64,000 nucleotides of DNA, taken from the NCBI RefSeq assembly GCF_000585375.1, contig NZ_KK073874.1, forward strand, positions 9,131,994 through 9,195,993, in the 5' to 3' direction. Below the pieces are notes generated by a model. It worked only from the letters and a program-made list of their open reading frames with translations, made no database searches and had not been told where the DNA came from. The position numbers were made by a program, and so were the translations under genes. Source of the stretch: Cryptosporangium arvum DSM 44712 (lineage in GTDB: Bacteria > Actinomycetota > Actinomycetes > Mycobacteriales > Cryptosporangiaceae). Shown here piece after piece: positions 9,104 through 16,029 of this stretch (within the stretch, counting starts at the first letter, position 1; each line of letters opens with the position of its first letter).

Positions 9104-9397
9104 ATGACCCATGCTGTTCCTCGGCCCCGTAAGACTTCGTCGCGCACCAGCGTCACGCGGCACCCGGTCACGCCGGTCCGCGTCGCCGGCGCCGCTGACC
9201 GCCGCTCGCTCGCCGCACCCGACCGCGTCCCGCTCGATCGCCAGCCCCCGCTCCCCAAGCGGCAGCCCGGCGCGGCCCTGGACGCCGTCCACCGCAACAG
9301 CATCATCCAGGTCAACCGCGATGCGAACGGTGCCGTCCCGGCCTCCGACCGCTGGTTCCGCGCCAACGTCGAGCCCGACACGTCGACAAACCTCTAG
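9104..9397 (+). CDS. Small hypothetical protein upstream of Orc-like ATPase
   Basis: A 97-residue Arg/Pro/Ala-rich protein, starting at an ATG with GGAAGG about ten bases upstream. It has no recognisable domain, signal peptide or membrane segment. It lies 45 bp before the ATPase gene on the same strand, with a short inverted repeat between them. The coding assignment rests only on the ribosome-binding site, strand agreement and lack of a better frame, so it could be noncoding. Confidence 0.42.
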   Translation: MTHAVPRPRKTSSRTSVTRHPVTPVRVAGAADRRSLAAPDRVPLDRQPPLPKRQPGAALDAVHRNSIIQVNRDANGAVPASDRWFRANVEPDTSTNL

Positions 9398-9420
9398 CGA
9401 GATCTACCACTTTCGCTAGA
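9393..9420. promoter_or_regulatory. Inverted repeat before the ATPase gene
   Basis: TCTAGCGA at 9393–9400 and TCGCTAGA at 9413–9420 form a perfect 8-bp inverted repeat with a 12-base spacer, 22 bp before the ATPase start. The left arm contains the TAG stop of the small upstream gene. It could be an operator or a weak attenuator; nothing in the sequence decides this. Confidence 0.4.
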
Positions 9421-9442
9421 AAGCCCGATACGGTCCGATCGT

Positions 9443-10636
9443 ATGGACCCGGTCCGTAATCCGTATGCGCCCGGAGCCGGTCAGCGCCCGCCGGAACTGG
9501 CCGGCCGCGACCGCGAGCTCGACCAGTTCGACGTCGTCCTCGAACGGGTGGCACGCAGACGTCCCGAACGGTCGATGATCCTCACCGGGCTGCGTGGGGT
9601 CGGCAAGACCGTGCTGCTCAACGCACTCCGTTCGCAGGCCATCGGGCGCCAGTGGGGCACCGGCAAGATCGAGGCCCGTCCCGACCAGACCCTGCGCCGC
9701 CCGCTCTCCGGGGCTCTGCACATGGCGGTGCGCGAACTGTCGTCCCAGCACCGCGCGCTCGATCAGATCGACGACTTCCTCGGCACGCTGAAGGCTTTCG
9801 CCCTGCGCTCCAACCCCACCAGCGGCAAGATCCGCGACCGCTGGCAGCCCGGCATCGACGGGCCCGCGATCAGCGGCCGCGCGGACTCCGGTGACATCGA
9901 GATCGACCTGGTCGAGCTGCTCTCGGACGCGGCCGACCTGGCCGGCGCGGTCGGTACGGGCGTCGCTCTGTTCATCGACGAGATGCAGGACCTGGGCGCC
10001 GAGGACATCTCCGCGCTCTGTGCGGCCTGCCACGAGCTCTCCCAGACCGGTGCTCCGCTGATCGTCGTCGGGGCCGGGCTCCCGCACCTGCCGGCGTTGT
10101 TGTCGGCCAGCAAGTCGTACTCCGAGCGGCTGTTCCGCTACGTCCGGATCGATCGGCTCGACCGGGCCGCCGCCGACGTCGCGCTGCTCGCGCCGGCCGA
10201 GCGTGAAGAAGCCACGTTCGATGCCGACGCGCTGACCGCGCTGTACGAGGCCGCTGATGGTTACCCCTACTTCGTTCAGGCCTACGGCAAGGTCACCTGG
10301 GACGTCGCGCCCCGCTCACCGATCACCGCGGCCGACGTGAAGGTGGCGGCGCCGGAGGCGGAGGCCGAGCTCGCGGTCGGATTCTTCGGCTCCCGGTACG
10401 AGCGGGCGACCCCGGCCGAACGTGAGTACATGCGCGCGATGGCGTCCCTCGAGGGTGATGCGAGCGAGGCGGTGTCGACGTCGGAGATCGCGGTCTCGCT
10501 GGGGCGCAAACCGTCCAGCCTCTCCCCGGCACGGGACAGTCTGATCAAGAAGGGGCTGATCTACTCCGCCGAGCGGGGAACAGTTGCCTTCACAGTGCCG
10601 CATTTCGCCCGGTACCTTCGCACCCAACCGGCGTGA
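9443..10636 (+). CDS. Orc1-like AAA ATPase
   Basis: A 397-residue AAA protein with Walker A GLRGVGKT near residue 49–56 and Walker B VALFIDEMQD near residue 170–180. A C-terminal winged-helix-like region contains ALEGD…VSTSEIAVSLGRKPSSLSPARDSLIKKGLIY. The layout matches the prokaryotic Orc1-like/AAA_16 ATPases common in Actinobacteria, whose role is generally unknown; some act as signal-transduction or defence ATPases. No partner gene with a known function is adjacent other than the small hypothetical protein upstream. Length is normal for the family. Confidence 0.85.
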   Translation: MDPVRNPYAPGAGQRPPELAGRDRELDQFDVVLERVARRRPERSMILTGLRGVGKTVLLNALRSQAIGRQWGTGKIEARPDQTLRRPLSGALHMAVRELSSQHRALDQIDDFLGTLKAFALRSNPTSGKIRDRWQPGIDGPAISGRADSGDIEIDLVELLSDAADLAGAVGTGVALFIDEMQDLGAEDISALCAACHELSQTGAPLIVVGAGLPHLPALLSASKSYSERLFRYVRIDRLDRAAADVALLAPAEREEATFDADALTALYEAADGYPYFVQAYGKVTWDVAPRSPITAADVKVAAPEAEAELAVGFFGSRYERATPAEREYMRAMASLEGDASEAVSTSEIAVSLGRKPSSLSPARDSLIKKGLIYSAERGTVAFTVPHFARYLRTQPA

Positions 10637-10701
10637 CTTAGTAAAAGTGGCGGGGACCGGGCAGAGTGGGCGGGGATGACCGACCGCTTGGGAGCACCTC
10701 G

Positions 10702-11241
10702 ATGACCGGTGAGCTCACGGATGACCTCGAAGAGGCTCCTCAGCCCGTCACCGACCGGCCGCGGCGTACGTGGAGCCGCCGTCTGACCACGTTCGGGATG
10801 GCGTGTGCGCTGGTGGTCGGCGCCGCCGCGCTGACGCTCGAGGTCGAGGAACAGCGCGACCGCGACCAGCGGAGCCTGATCGTCGCCGAGCAGGAGCGGC
10901 TTCAGCGCATCGAGACCGTGCTCACCGCGGACGACGCGATCAGCCGCACCACCACCACCGAGGACGGCGCCCGGGTGTCGACGGTGTTCTCGGCCGAGCA
11001 CCACGCGGCGATGGTGACGTACTCGGATCTGCCGGACATCGACCCGAAGCAGACCTATCAGATCTGGCGGGTACGCAACGAACAACCCCGGTCGATGCGC
11101 GTACTGGCCGCGGACGCTCGGGAGGGCACCGCGCTGGTGCTCGATCTGACCGACGGGGACGCGATCTCGTTCACCGTCGAGCCGGAAGGCGGCTCCGGTC
11201 AGCCCACCGGCGACATCGTCGTCGCCCTGCGGCTCAACTAG
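10702..11241 (+). CDS. RskA-type anti-sigma C-terminal domain protein, without zinc anti-sigma domain
   Basis: The 179-residue protein has a cytoplasmic N-terminus of about 30 residues, one membrane helix (FGMACALVVGAAALTL) and an extracellular domain matching the C-terminal region of anti-sigma-K factor RskA, including AAMVTYSDLPDIDPKQTYQIW. The ATG at 10702 has GGGAG seven bases upstream. A normal RskA has an N-terminal sigma-binding zinc domain of about 80 residues; it is absent, and no ECF sigma gene is adjacent. The protein may be a sensor remnant or bind another partner. It converges on galE. Confidence 0.75.
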   Translation: MTGELTDDLEEAPQPVTDRPRRTWSRRLTTFGMACALVVGAAALTLEVEEQRDRDQRSLIVAEQERLQRIETVLTADDAISRTTTTEDGARVSTVFSAEHHAAMVTYSDLPDIDPKQTYQIWRVRNEQPRSMRVLAADAREGTALVLDLTDGDAISFTVEPEGGSGQPTGDIVVALRLN

Positions 11242-11257
11242 CTCGCCGCCCCGCGGC

Positions 11258-12250
11258 TCACGGAGCTTCGTGCAGCCGCTGCGGCCTGATCGCGGCCCAT
11301 TCGAGTGAGTGGCGGATGCCCTCCTCGACCCCGTACTTCGGCTCCCAGCCCAGCAGTTCGCGAGCCAGGCCGTTGCGGGCGTAGGCGCCGACGACGTCGC
11401 CCGGACGGGCCGGCGCGTCCTCGTGCGGCAGCGGTTCGCCGATCACCGCTTCGAACGCGGTGACCAGTTCGCGCACCGTGGTGCCGGTGCCGCTGCCCAG
11501 GCACACGACCCGATAGTCGGGCACGATGTCGTCGAAGCGGCGGAGGCCTTCGACGTGTGCCCGCGCCAGGTCCCAGACGTGCACGTAGTCACGGATGCCC
11601 GTGCCGTCCCGGGTCGGCCAGTCGGTGCCGGTGATGTGGAACGGCGCCCGGTCTTCGTAGGACTGCACCAGCTTGCCCAGGGCGTGCGACGGCCGGGCCA
11701 CCTGGAGACCGGTACGCAACTGGGGATCGGCGCCGATCGGGTTGAAGTAACGCAGCGACAACGTCCGCAACGACGATGCTTTCGCGACGTCACGCAGCAC
11801 GTTCTCGACCATGACCTTGGTGGTCGCGTACGGGCTCTGCGGGTCGATCACCGAGTTCTCGTCGACCGAGAAGTCGGCCTCCGTGCCGTACATCGACGCC
11901 GAGGAGCTGAACACGATCCGCTGCACGCCGTTGCGACGCAGGTGGTCGACCAGTTCGATCGACTTCGCGACGTTCTCGCGGTAGTACCGCAGCGGATCGG
12001 CCATCGAGTCCGGTACGACGATCAGCGCGGCGCAGTGGATGACCGCGTCGATATCGGGGTGATCGGTGAAGATCCGGTCGATCAGCGCACCGTCGGCGAT
12101 GTCACCCTGGTAGAACGGTCGTCCTTCGGTGAACTCTCGCCTCCCGGTAGCCAGGCTGTCGAGAACGACCGGCTGAATCCCGCCGTCGAGGCAGGCCGAA
12201 CCGATCGTGCTCCCGATGAAGCCGGCACCGCCGGTGATCAAGACCTTCAC
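11258..12250 (-). CDS. galE: UDP-glucose 4-epimerase
   Basis: An extended short-chain dehydrogenase of 330 residues. The NAD-binding motif GGAGFIG is at residues 7–13. The catalytic Ser/Tyr/Lys set is FSSSASMYG followed by YATTK. GIRDYVHVWDLARAHV and the C-terminal RPGDVVGAYA are typical of GalE. It interconverts UDP-glucose and UDP-galactose for the Leloir pathway and for cell-wall sugars. The GTG start at 12250 has GGAAGGAA upstream. No other galactose gene is adjacent, so a role in polysaccharide precursor supply is likely. Confidence 0.93.
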   Translation of the reverse strand: MKVLITGGAGFIGSTIGSACLDGGIQPVVLDSLATGRREFTEGRPFYQGDIADGALIDRIFTDHPDIDAVIHCAALIVVPDSMADPLRYYRENVAKSIELVDHLRRNGVQRIVFSSSASMYGTEADFSVDENSVIDPQSPYATTKVMVENVLRDVAKASSLRTLSLRYFNPIGADPQLRTGLQVARPSHALGKLVQSYEDRAPFHITGTDWPTRDGTGIRDYVHVWDLARAHVEGLRRFDDIVPDYRVVCLGSGTGTTVRELVTAFEAVIGEPLPHEDAPARPGDVVGAYARNGLARELLGWEPKYGVEEGIRHSLEWAAIRPQRLHEAP

Positions 12251-12380
12251 ACTCGAGTTCCTTCCGGTGGCCTAAATCGTCGCCGATGGTATCGGCTGCT
12301 GACGACGTCTCACGGCGCTGCGGAGAGCAACCACCCGGAATGATGACCTACCGTGACGACTCCGGATACTAAGCGAGACT

Positions 12381-12842
12381 TCAGGGGCAGGCGACCCACT
12401 CGTCGGTGCCGTCCTCGAACACCTGACGCTTCCAGATCGGAATCCGCGCCTTCACCGCGTCGACCAACTCGGCGCAGAGCGCGAAGGCCTCGGCCCGGTG
12501 CGCGGTGCTGACCGCGCAGGCCAGCGCGGTGTCACCCAACCGGAGGGGGCCGATGCGGTGACTGACCGCGATCGCCTCGACGCCGTCACGCTCGGCGAAC
12601 TCGGCCGCGATCTTCTCGAGCACCTCACCGGCCGACGGATGTCCGGTGTATTCCAGTTCGGTCACGGTCCGCCCGTGGTCGTGATCGCGCACCACCCCGG
12701 CGAAACCCACCACCGCACCGGCAGCCAGATCCGCGACGGCCTGCTCGTGCTCGGCCACGGAAATCGGAGATTCAGTGACCTGGGCCACCACGACCCGGTG
12801 GCCGGCCACGCGGATGGTCTCCGGCATCGTCTCGCTGCTCAT
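12381..12842 (-). CDS. moaE: Molybdopterin synthase catalytic subunit MoaE
   Basis: The 153-residue protein matches MoaE: GAVVGFAGVVRDHDHGR near the N-terminus, LEYTGHPSAGE, then HRIGPLRLGD, and the conserved catalytic-lysine region VDAVKARIPIWKRQVFEDG. It transfers two sulfurs from MoaD to cyclic pyranopterin monophosphate. It is the last gene of the moaC-moaB-moeA-moaE run, 23 bp after moeA. The ATG at 12842 is used; a TTG four codons earlier is possible. Confidence 0.95.
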   Translation of the reverse strand: MSSETMPETIRVAGHRVVVAQVTESPISVAEHEQAVADLAAGAVVGFAGVVRDHDHGRTVTELEYTGHPSAGEVLEKIAAEFAERDGVEAIAVSHRIGPLRLGDTALACAVSTAHRAEAFALCAELVDAVKARIPIWKRQVFEDGTDEWVACP

Positions 12843-12865
12843 GTGGTCATCCAACCACCGGAACT

Positions 12866-14038
12866 TCAGTTGGGCATCGGAACGAAGTCCGCGCGGGTGC
12901 CACTCGGCGCAGTGGTGTCCGGACGGACGATGACGAACCCATCCGCTCCGGCGACCCCGCGGAGCATCGCCGACCCGGCGTGCGGCAGCGTCACCGCGCC
13001 GTCGGGCGTCAGGCGAGCCAGCGCCAGGTGGGTGAAACTACCCCGCCCCGGCACGTCGTTGGCGACCGACACCGACGCCAGCGGTGGCAGAGGCGCACCG
13101 GACAGCCCCGCGATCAGCGGCGCCGCCAGCGTGACCAGCCCGATCACCGCCGACTGCGGGTTGCCCGGCAGCCCCACCAGCCAGCCGGCGCCGGGCCCGG
13201 TCAGCCGGGCGGTGAGCATCGGGAAGCCGGGGCGCACCGCCACCGTGTCGACGACGTAGGACGCGCCCAGCGTGGCCAGCGTGGGGTGCAGGTGGTCGAC
13301 GGGTCCGTGCATGGTGCCGCCGGTGGTGACGACCACGTCGGACCGGGCGGCCGCGGCACGCACCGCGGTCTCGTGCGCCTCCAGCGTGTCGGCGGCCCGT
13401 GTCACCGACACGACCTCGGCTCCGAGGCGGCGCATCCAGGCGGGCAGCGAAGGCCCGAGAGCGTCACGCACCCGGCCCGCTCCGGGCGGCCCGCTGTCCA
13501 GCAGTTCGTCCCCGAACACGACGACCGCGACCCGGGGCCGCCGGCGCACCGCGAGCACGTCGTGGCCGCAGGCCGCCGCGAGCGCCAGCACACCGGGCGT
13601 CACCCGGACGCCCGGCGGCAGCAGCACCTCACCGGACGCCGCTTCCTCGCCGGTCGGACGCCACTCCTGTTTGTCGGGGAGCGGCGCGGTGACCCAGGAG
13701 CCGTTCTCGACCTCGGAGCTCTCCAGCCGGATCACGTGCTCGGTGCCGACCGGAACCATCGCGCCGGTGGCGATCTCCACCGCGGTGCCGGGCACCACCG
13801 TGATCTCGCTGGCGTCGCCGGCCAGAACCTGGCCGACCAGACGCCAGGGCGCCGGGCCGGCGACCGCGTAACCATCCACGCTGGACGTGTCGAACGCCGG
13901 TAGCGCGGTGAGCGTGACGAGGGGCGTCGCCAGCACGGCGCCGTCGGCCTCGGCCAGCGGCACCGGGCGCCCGGGAAGCGGGGTCGCCGCCGAGTGGACG
14001 GCCGCTCTGGCGTCGTCCCAACTGATCGGATCGGTCAC
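12866..14038 (-). CDS. moeA: Molybdopterin molybdenumtransferase MoeA
   Basis: A 390-residue MoeA-family enzyme that inserts molybdate into adenylated molybdopterin. Visible landmarks are the N-terminal FDTSSVDGYAV, the IATGAMVP stretch, VVVFGDELLDSG, the MoaB/MoeA domain motif VVTTGGTMHGPVDH, and the LPGNPQSAVIG segment. The start codon overlaps the moaB stop by four bases, showing translational coupling within the operon. Confidence 0.94.
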   Translation of the reverse strand: MTDPISWDDARAAVHSAATPLPGRPVPLAEADGAVLATPLVTLTALPAFDTSSVDGYAVAGPAPWRLVGQVLAGDASEITVVPGTAVEIATGAMVPVGTEHVIRLESSEVENGSWVTAPLPDKQEWRPTGEEAASGEVLLPPGVRVTPGVLALAAACGHDVLAVRRRPRVAVVVFGDELLDSGPPGAGRVRDALGPSLPAWMRRLGAEVVSVTRAADTLEAHETAVRAAAARSDVVVTTGGTMHGPVDHLHPTLATLGASYVVDTVAVRPGFPMLTARLTGPGAGWLVGLPGNPQSAVIGLVTLAAPLIAGLSGAPLPPLASVSVANDVPGRGSFTHLALARLTPDGAVTLPHAGSAMLRGVAGADGFVIVRPDTTAPSGTRADFVPMPN

Positions 14039-14523
14039 GCGTGCCCTCCGGGGTGGTCTCCGCCGTGCAGCTGATCGATCGCGTGTGCCAGCACGGGGCC
14101 GAGCACGGCCAGCCCGTCCTTGGCGCCACCGCGGGAGCCGGGAAGGTTGACGATCAGCGTGCGACCGGCGACCCCCGCGATGCCGCGCGACAGCATGGCC
14201 GTCGGGATCCGCGGTACCGCGTACGCGCGGAGCGCTTCGGCGATGCCGGGGATCTGGTAGTCGAGCACGGCCGCGGTGACGTCAGGCGTGCGGTCGGTCG
14301 GGTTGATGCCGGTTCCGCCGCTGGTCAGTACGGTGTCGACGCCGTCGGCCACCGCCGCGCGCAACGCGTCGCCGACCGGGTCGCCGTCCGGGACGACGAC
14401 GGGGTCGCCGACCTCGAACCCGAGCGCGCGCAGGCCCTCGACGAGCAGCGGCCCGCTCGTGTCCTCGTAGACGCCGGCCGCGGCCCGGTTGGACGCGACG
14501 ACGATGCGCGCGGTGCGGCTCAT
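14035..14523 (-). CDS. moaB: MogA/MoaB-family molybdenum cofactor protein
   Basis: A 162-residue protein with the molybdopterin-binding fold: VLTSGGTGINPTDRTPD carries the Gly-Gly-Thr-Gly and catalytic aspartate region, and TLIVNLPGSRGGAKD is the conserved C-terminal loop. It adenylates molybdopterin before MoeA inserts molybdate. The start overlaps the moaC stop and the end overlaps the moeA start, each by four bases. MogA and MoaB are hard to separate by sequence alone. Confidence 0.92.
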   Translation of the reverse strand: MSRTARIVVASNRAAAGVYEDTSGPLLVEGLRALGFEVGDPVVVPDGDPVGDALRAAVADGVDTVLTSGGTGINPTDRTPDVTAAVLDYQIPGIAEALRAYAVPRIPTAMLSRGIAGVAGRTLIVNLPGSRGGAKDGLAVLGPVLAHAIDQLHGGDHPGGHA

Positions 14524-14999
14524 CGGTCCGCCGGCCGTCGCCAGGAACCGGTCTTGCCGCCGTCCTTGGCCTCGCAGCGCACGGCGTCCAGCGAGGCCGC
14601 CGGATCGACCGCCTTCACCATGTCGATGAGCGTCAGGCCGGCCGCGGCCACCGCGGTCAACGCTTCCATCTCCACGCCGGTGCGGTCGGCGGTACGCGTC
14701 GTCACGGTGATCGCGATTTCCGCGTCGCCGATTTCGAAGTCGACGGTCACGCCGTGCAGTGCGATCGGATGGCACAGCGGAACCAGGTCGGGGGTGCGCT
14801 TGGCGCCCATGATCCCGGCGACGCGGGCGACCGCGAGCGCGTCGCCTTTCGGCAGGCCGTCGCGCCGGAGCAGGCCGATGACCTCGGTCGTCGTGCGCAG
14901 GAGGCCGGTGGCCACGGCGGTTCGGACGGATTCGGACTTCGCGGAGACGTCGACCATCCGAGCCGACCCCGCCGCATCGACGTGACTGAGCTCCGGCAT
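14520..14999 (-). CDS. moaC: Cyclic pyranopterin monophosphate synthase MoaC
   Basis: Full-length 159-residue MoaC, partner of MoaA in the first step of molybdenum cofactor synthesis. Conserved elements are MVDVSAKSE near the start, GIMGAKRTPDLVPLCHPI (substrate-binding His), GVEMEALTAV and the catalytic TLIDMVKAVD with Asp and Lys. It is the first gene of the minus-strand molybdenum cofactor operon. moaA itself lies 8 kb away in a separate operon with moaD. Confidence 0.96.
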   Translation of the reverse strand: MPELSHVDAAGSARMVDVSAKSESVRTAVATGLLRTTTEVIGLLRRDGLPKGDALAVARVAGIMGAKRTPDLVPLCHPIALHGVTVDFEIGDAEIAITVTTRTADRTGVEMEALTAVAAAGLTLIDMVKAVDPAASLDAVRCEAKDGGKTGSWRRPADR

Positions 15000-15065
15000 G
15001 GCTCCAGAGCTTACTGTCCGTCCCTGGCCGCATCCGGCAGCGGCCTGGTTCGATAATGTCCAGTC

Positions 15066-15959
15066 GTGAGTGCACCGCTACGCGGCCGGCTGGCCGACGG
15101 CCAACCGGTCACCCTGCTCGCCGAACTTGTCGACCCCGCCGAGGCCGATTCCGCGGTCGCGGCCGGGGCGGAGGGCGTCGGTCTGCTTCGGAGCTGGTTC
15201 GCCGTCCGTCCCGACGGTTCCCCCGTGCCGACCGGAGATCAACTGAGCGGCTACCGACGTGTGCTGCGCGCCTTCCCCGGTGCCCGGGTGACCATCGAGG
15301 CCCTCGATCCCGGGGAACGCCAGGGCGCGTTCGGGATTCGCGGCGTGCGCGCGCTGCAAGCCCGTCCGGACGTGCTCTCCGCTCAGCTCGACGCGATCGC
15401 CGGCGCGATGCGGGAGACCGGCGCGCACTCGGTGGACGTCGGGGTCGTCACGTCGATGGTGAGCGAGCCGGACGAGGCCGCCTGGTTCCTCGAGGAAGCG
15501 CGGTACGGCGGGGTGGCCACGGCCGGCGTGCTCGTCGACCTGCCTGCGGCCGCGTTGCTCGCCGGCACGATCTTGCGCACGGCGTCGTTCGCGACGATCG
15601 ACCTCGACAGCCTGACCCGGTACGCGGTGGCGGCGGACCCGTCGGCCGGAAGCGGCCACTGGTACGACCCGTGGCAGCCGGCCGGCTTGCGCCTCGCCGA
15701 GCTCGTCGGGGCGTCCGGTTCGTTGGCGGGCAAGGAGATCAGCGCGCGCGGTGCCGCTGCGGCCGATCCGCTGCTCGCCTGCGTCCTGATCGGTCTGGGC
15801 ATCACCAGCCTGGTGCTGCCGGTCGACCGGCTCGAGACGGTGCGTACCGCGCTGGCCGAGCACAAGTTCAGCGACTGCCTGCGCTACGCCGAGCTGGCCA
15901 CCCGGGCGGCGTCGGCGGCCGACGCCAAGCGCCGCGTGGTCGCGGCCGTCGACCGCTAG
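15066..15959 (+). CDS. Enzyme I-like PEP-binding barrel, stand-alone and lacking catalytic residues
   Basis: The 297 residues align with the C-terminal TIM barrel of PTS Enzyme I and related PEP-utilising enzymes: EGVGLLRSWF corresponds to EGIGLFRTEF, and VGVVTSMV, GVLVDLPAA, FATIDLDSLTRYA and GSLAGKE follow in order. The N-terminal HPr-binding and phosphohistidine domains are missing. The metal ligands and catalytic cysteine of Enzyme I also appear lost: the Glu of the VETPAA motif is Asp, the Asn-Asp of GTNDLTQY is replaced, and the Cys of MCGE is Ser. It is probably a non-catalytic PEP- or ligand-binding protein. The stop codon touches a repeat element. Confidence 0.75.
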   Translation: MSAPLRGRLADGQPVTLLAELVDPAEADSAVAAGAEGVGLLRSWFAVRPDGSPVPTGDQLSGYRRVLRAFPGARVTIEALDPGERQGAFGIRGVRALQARPDVLSAQLDAIAGAMRETGAHSVDVGVVTSMVSEPDEAAWFLEEARYGGVATAGVLVDLPAAALLAGTILRTASFATIDLDSLTRYAVAADPSAGSGHWYDPWQPAGLRLAELVGASGSLAGKEISARGAAAADPLLACVLIGLGITSLVLPVDRLETVRTALAEHKFSDCLRYAELATRAASAADAKRRVVAAVDR

Positions 15960-16029
15960 GCCGTGTCCTGTGAATCTCGCTCGCAGCGAGGCACCGCTCA
16001 GGCGCGCACGGATTCGCAGAACACGGCCT
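15958..16029. mobile_element. Short MITE-like inverted-repeat element, copy 1 (72 bp)
   Basis: The ends AGGCCGTGTCCTGTGAATC (15958–15976) and GATTCGCAGAACACGGCCT (16011–16029) are inverted repeats matching at 17 of 19 bases. An internal CTCGCT-CGC-AGCGAG hairpin lies at 15977–15991. The ends match those of the 165-bp element at 37227. It sits exactly between two convergent stop codons: the left end overlaps TAG of the barrel gene and the right end adjoins TAA of the zinc-finger gene. It may also act as a bidirectional terminator. Confidence 0.65.
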
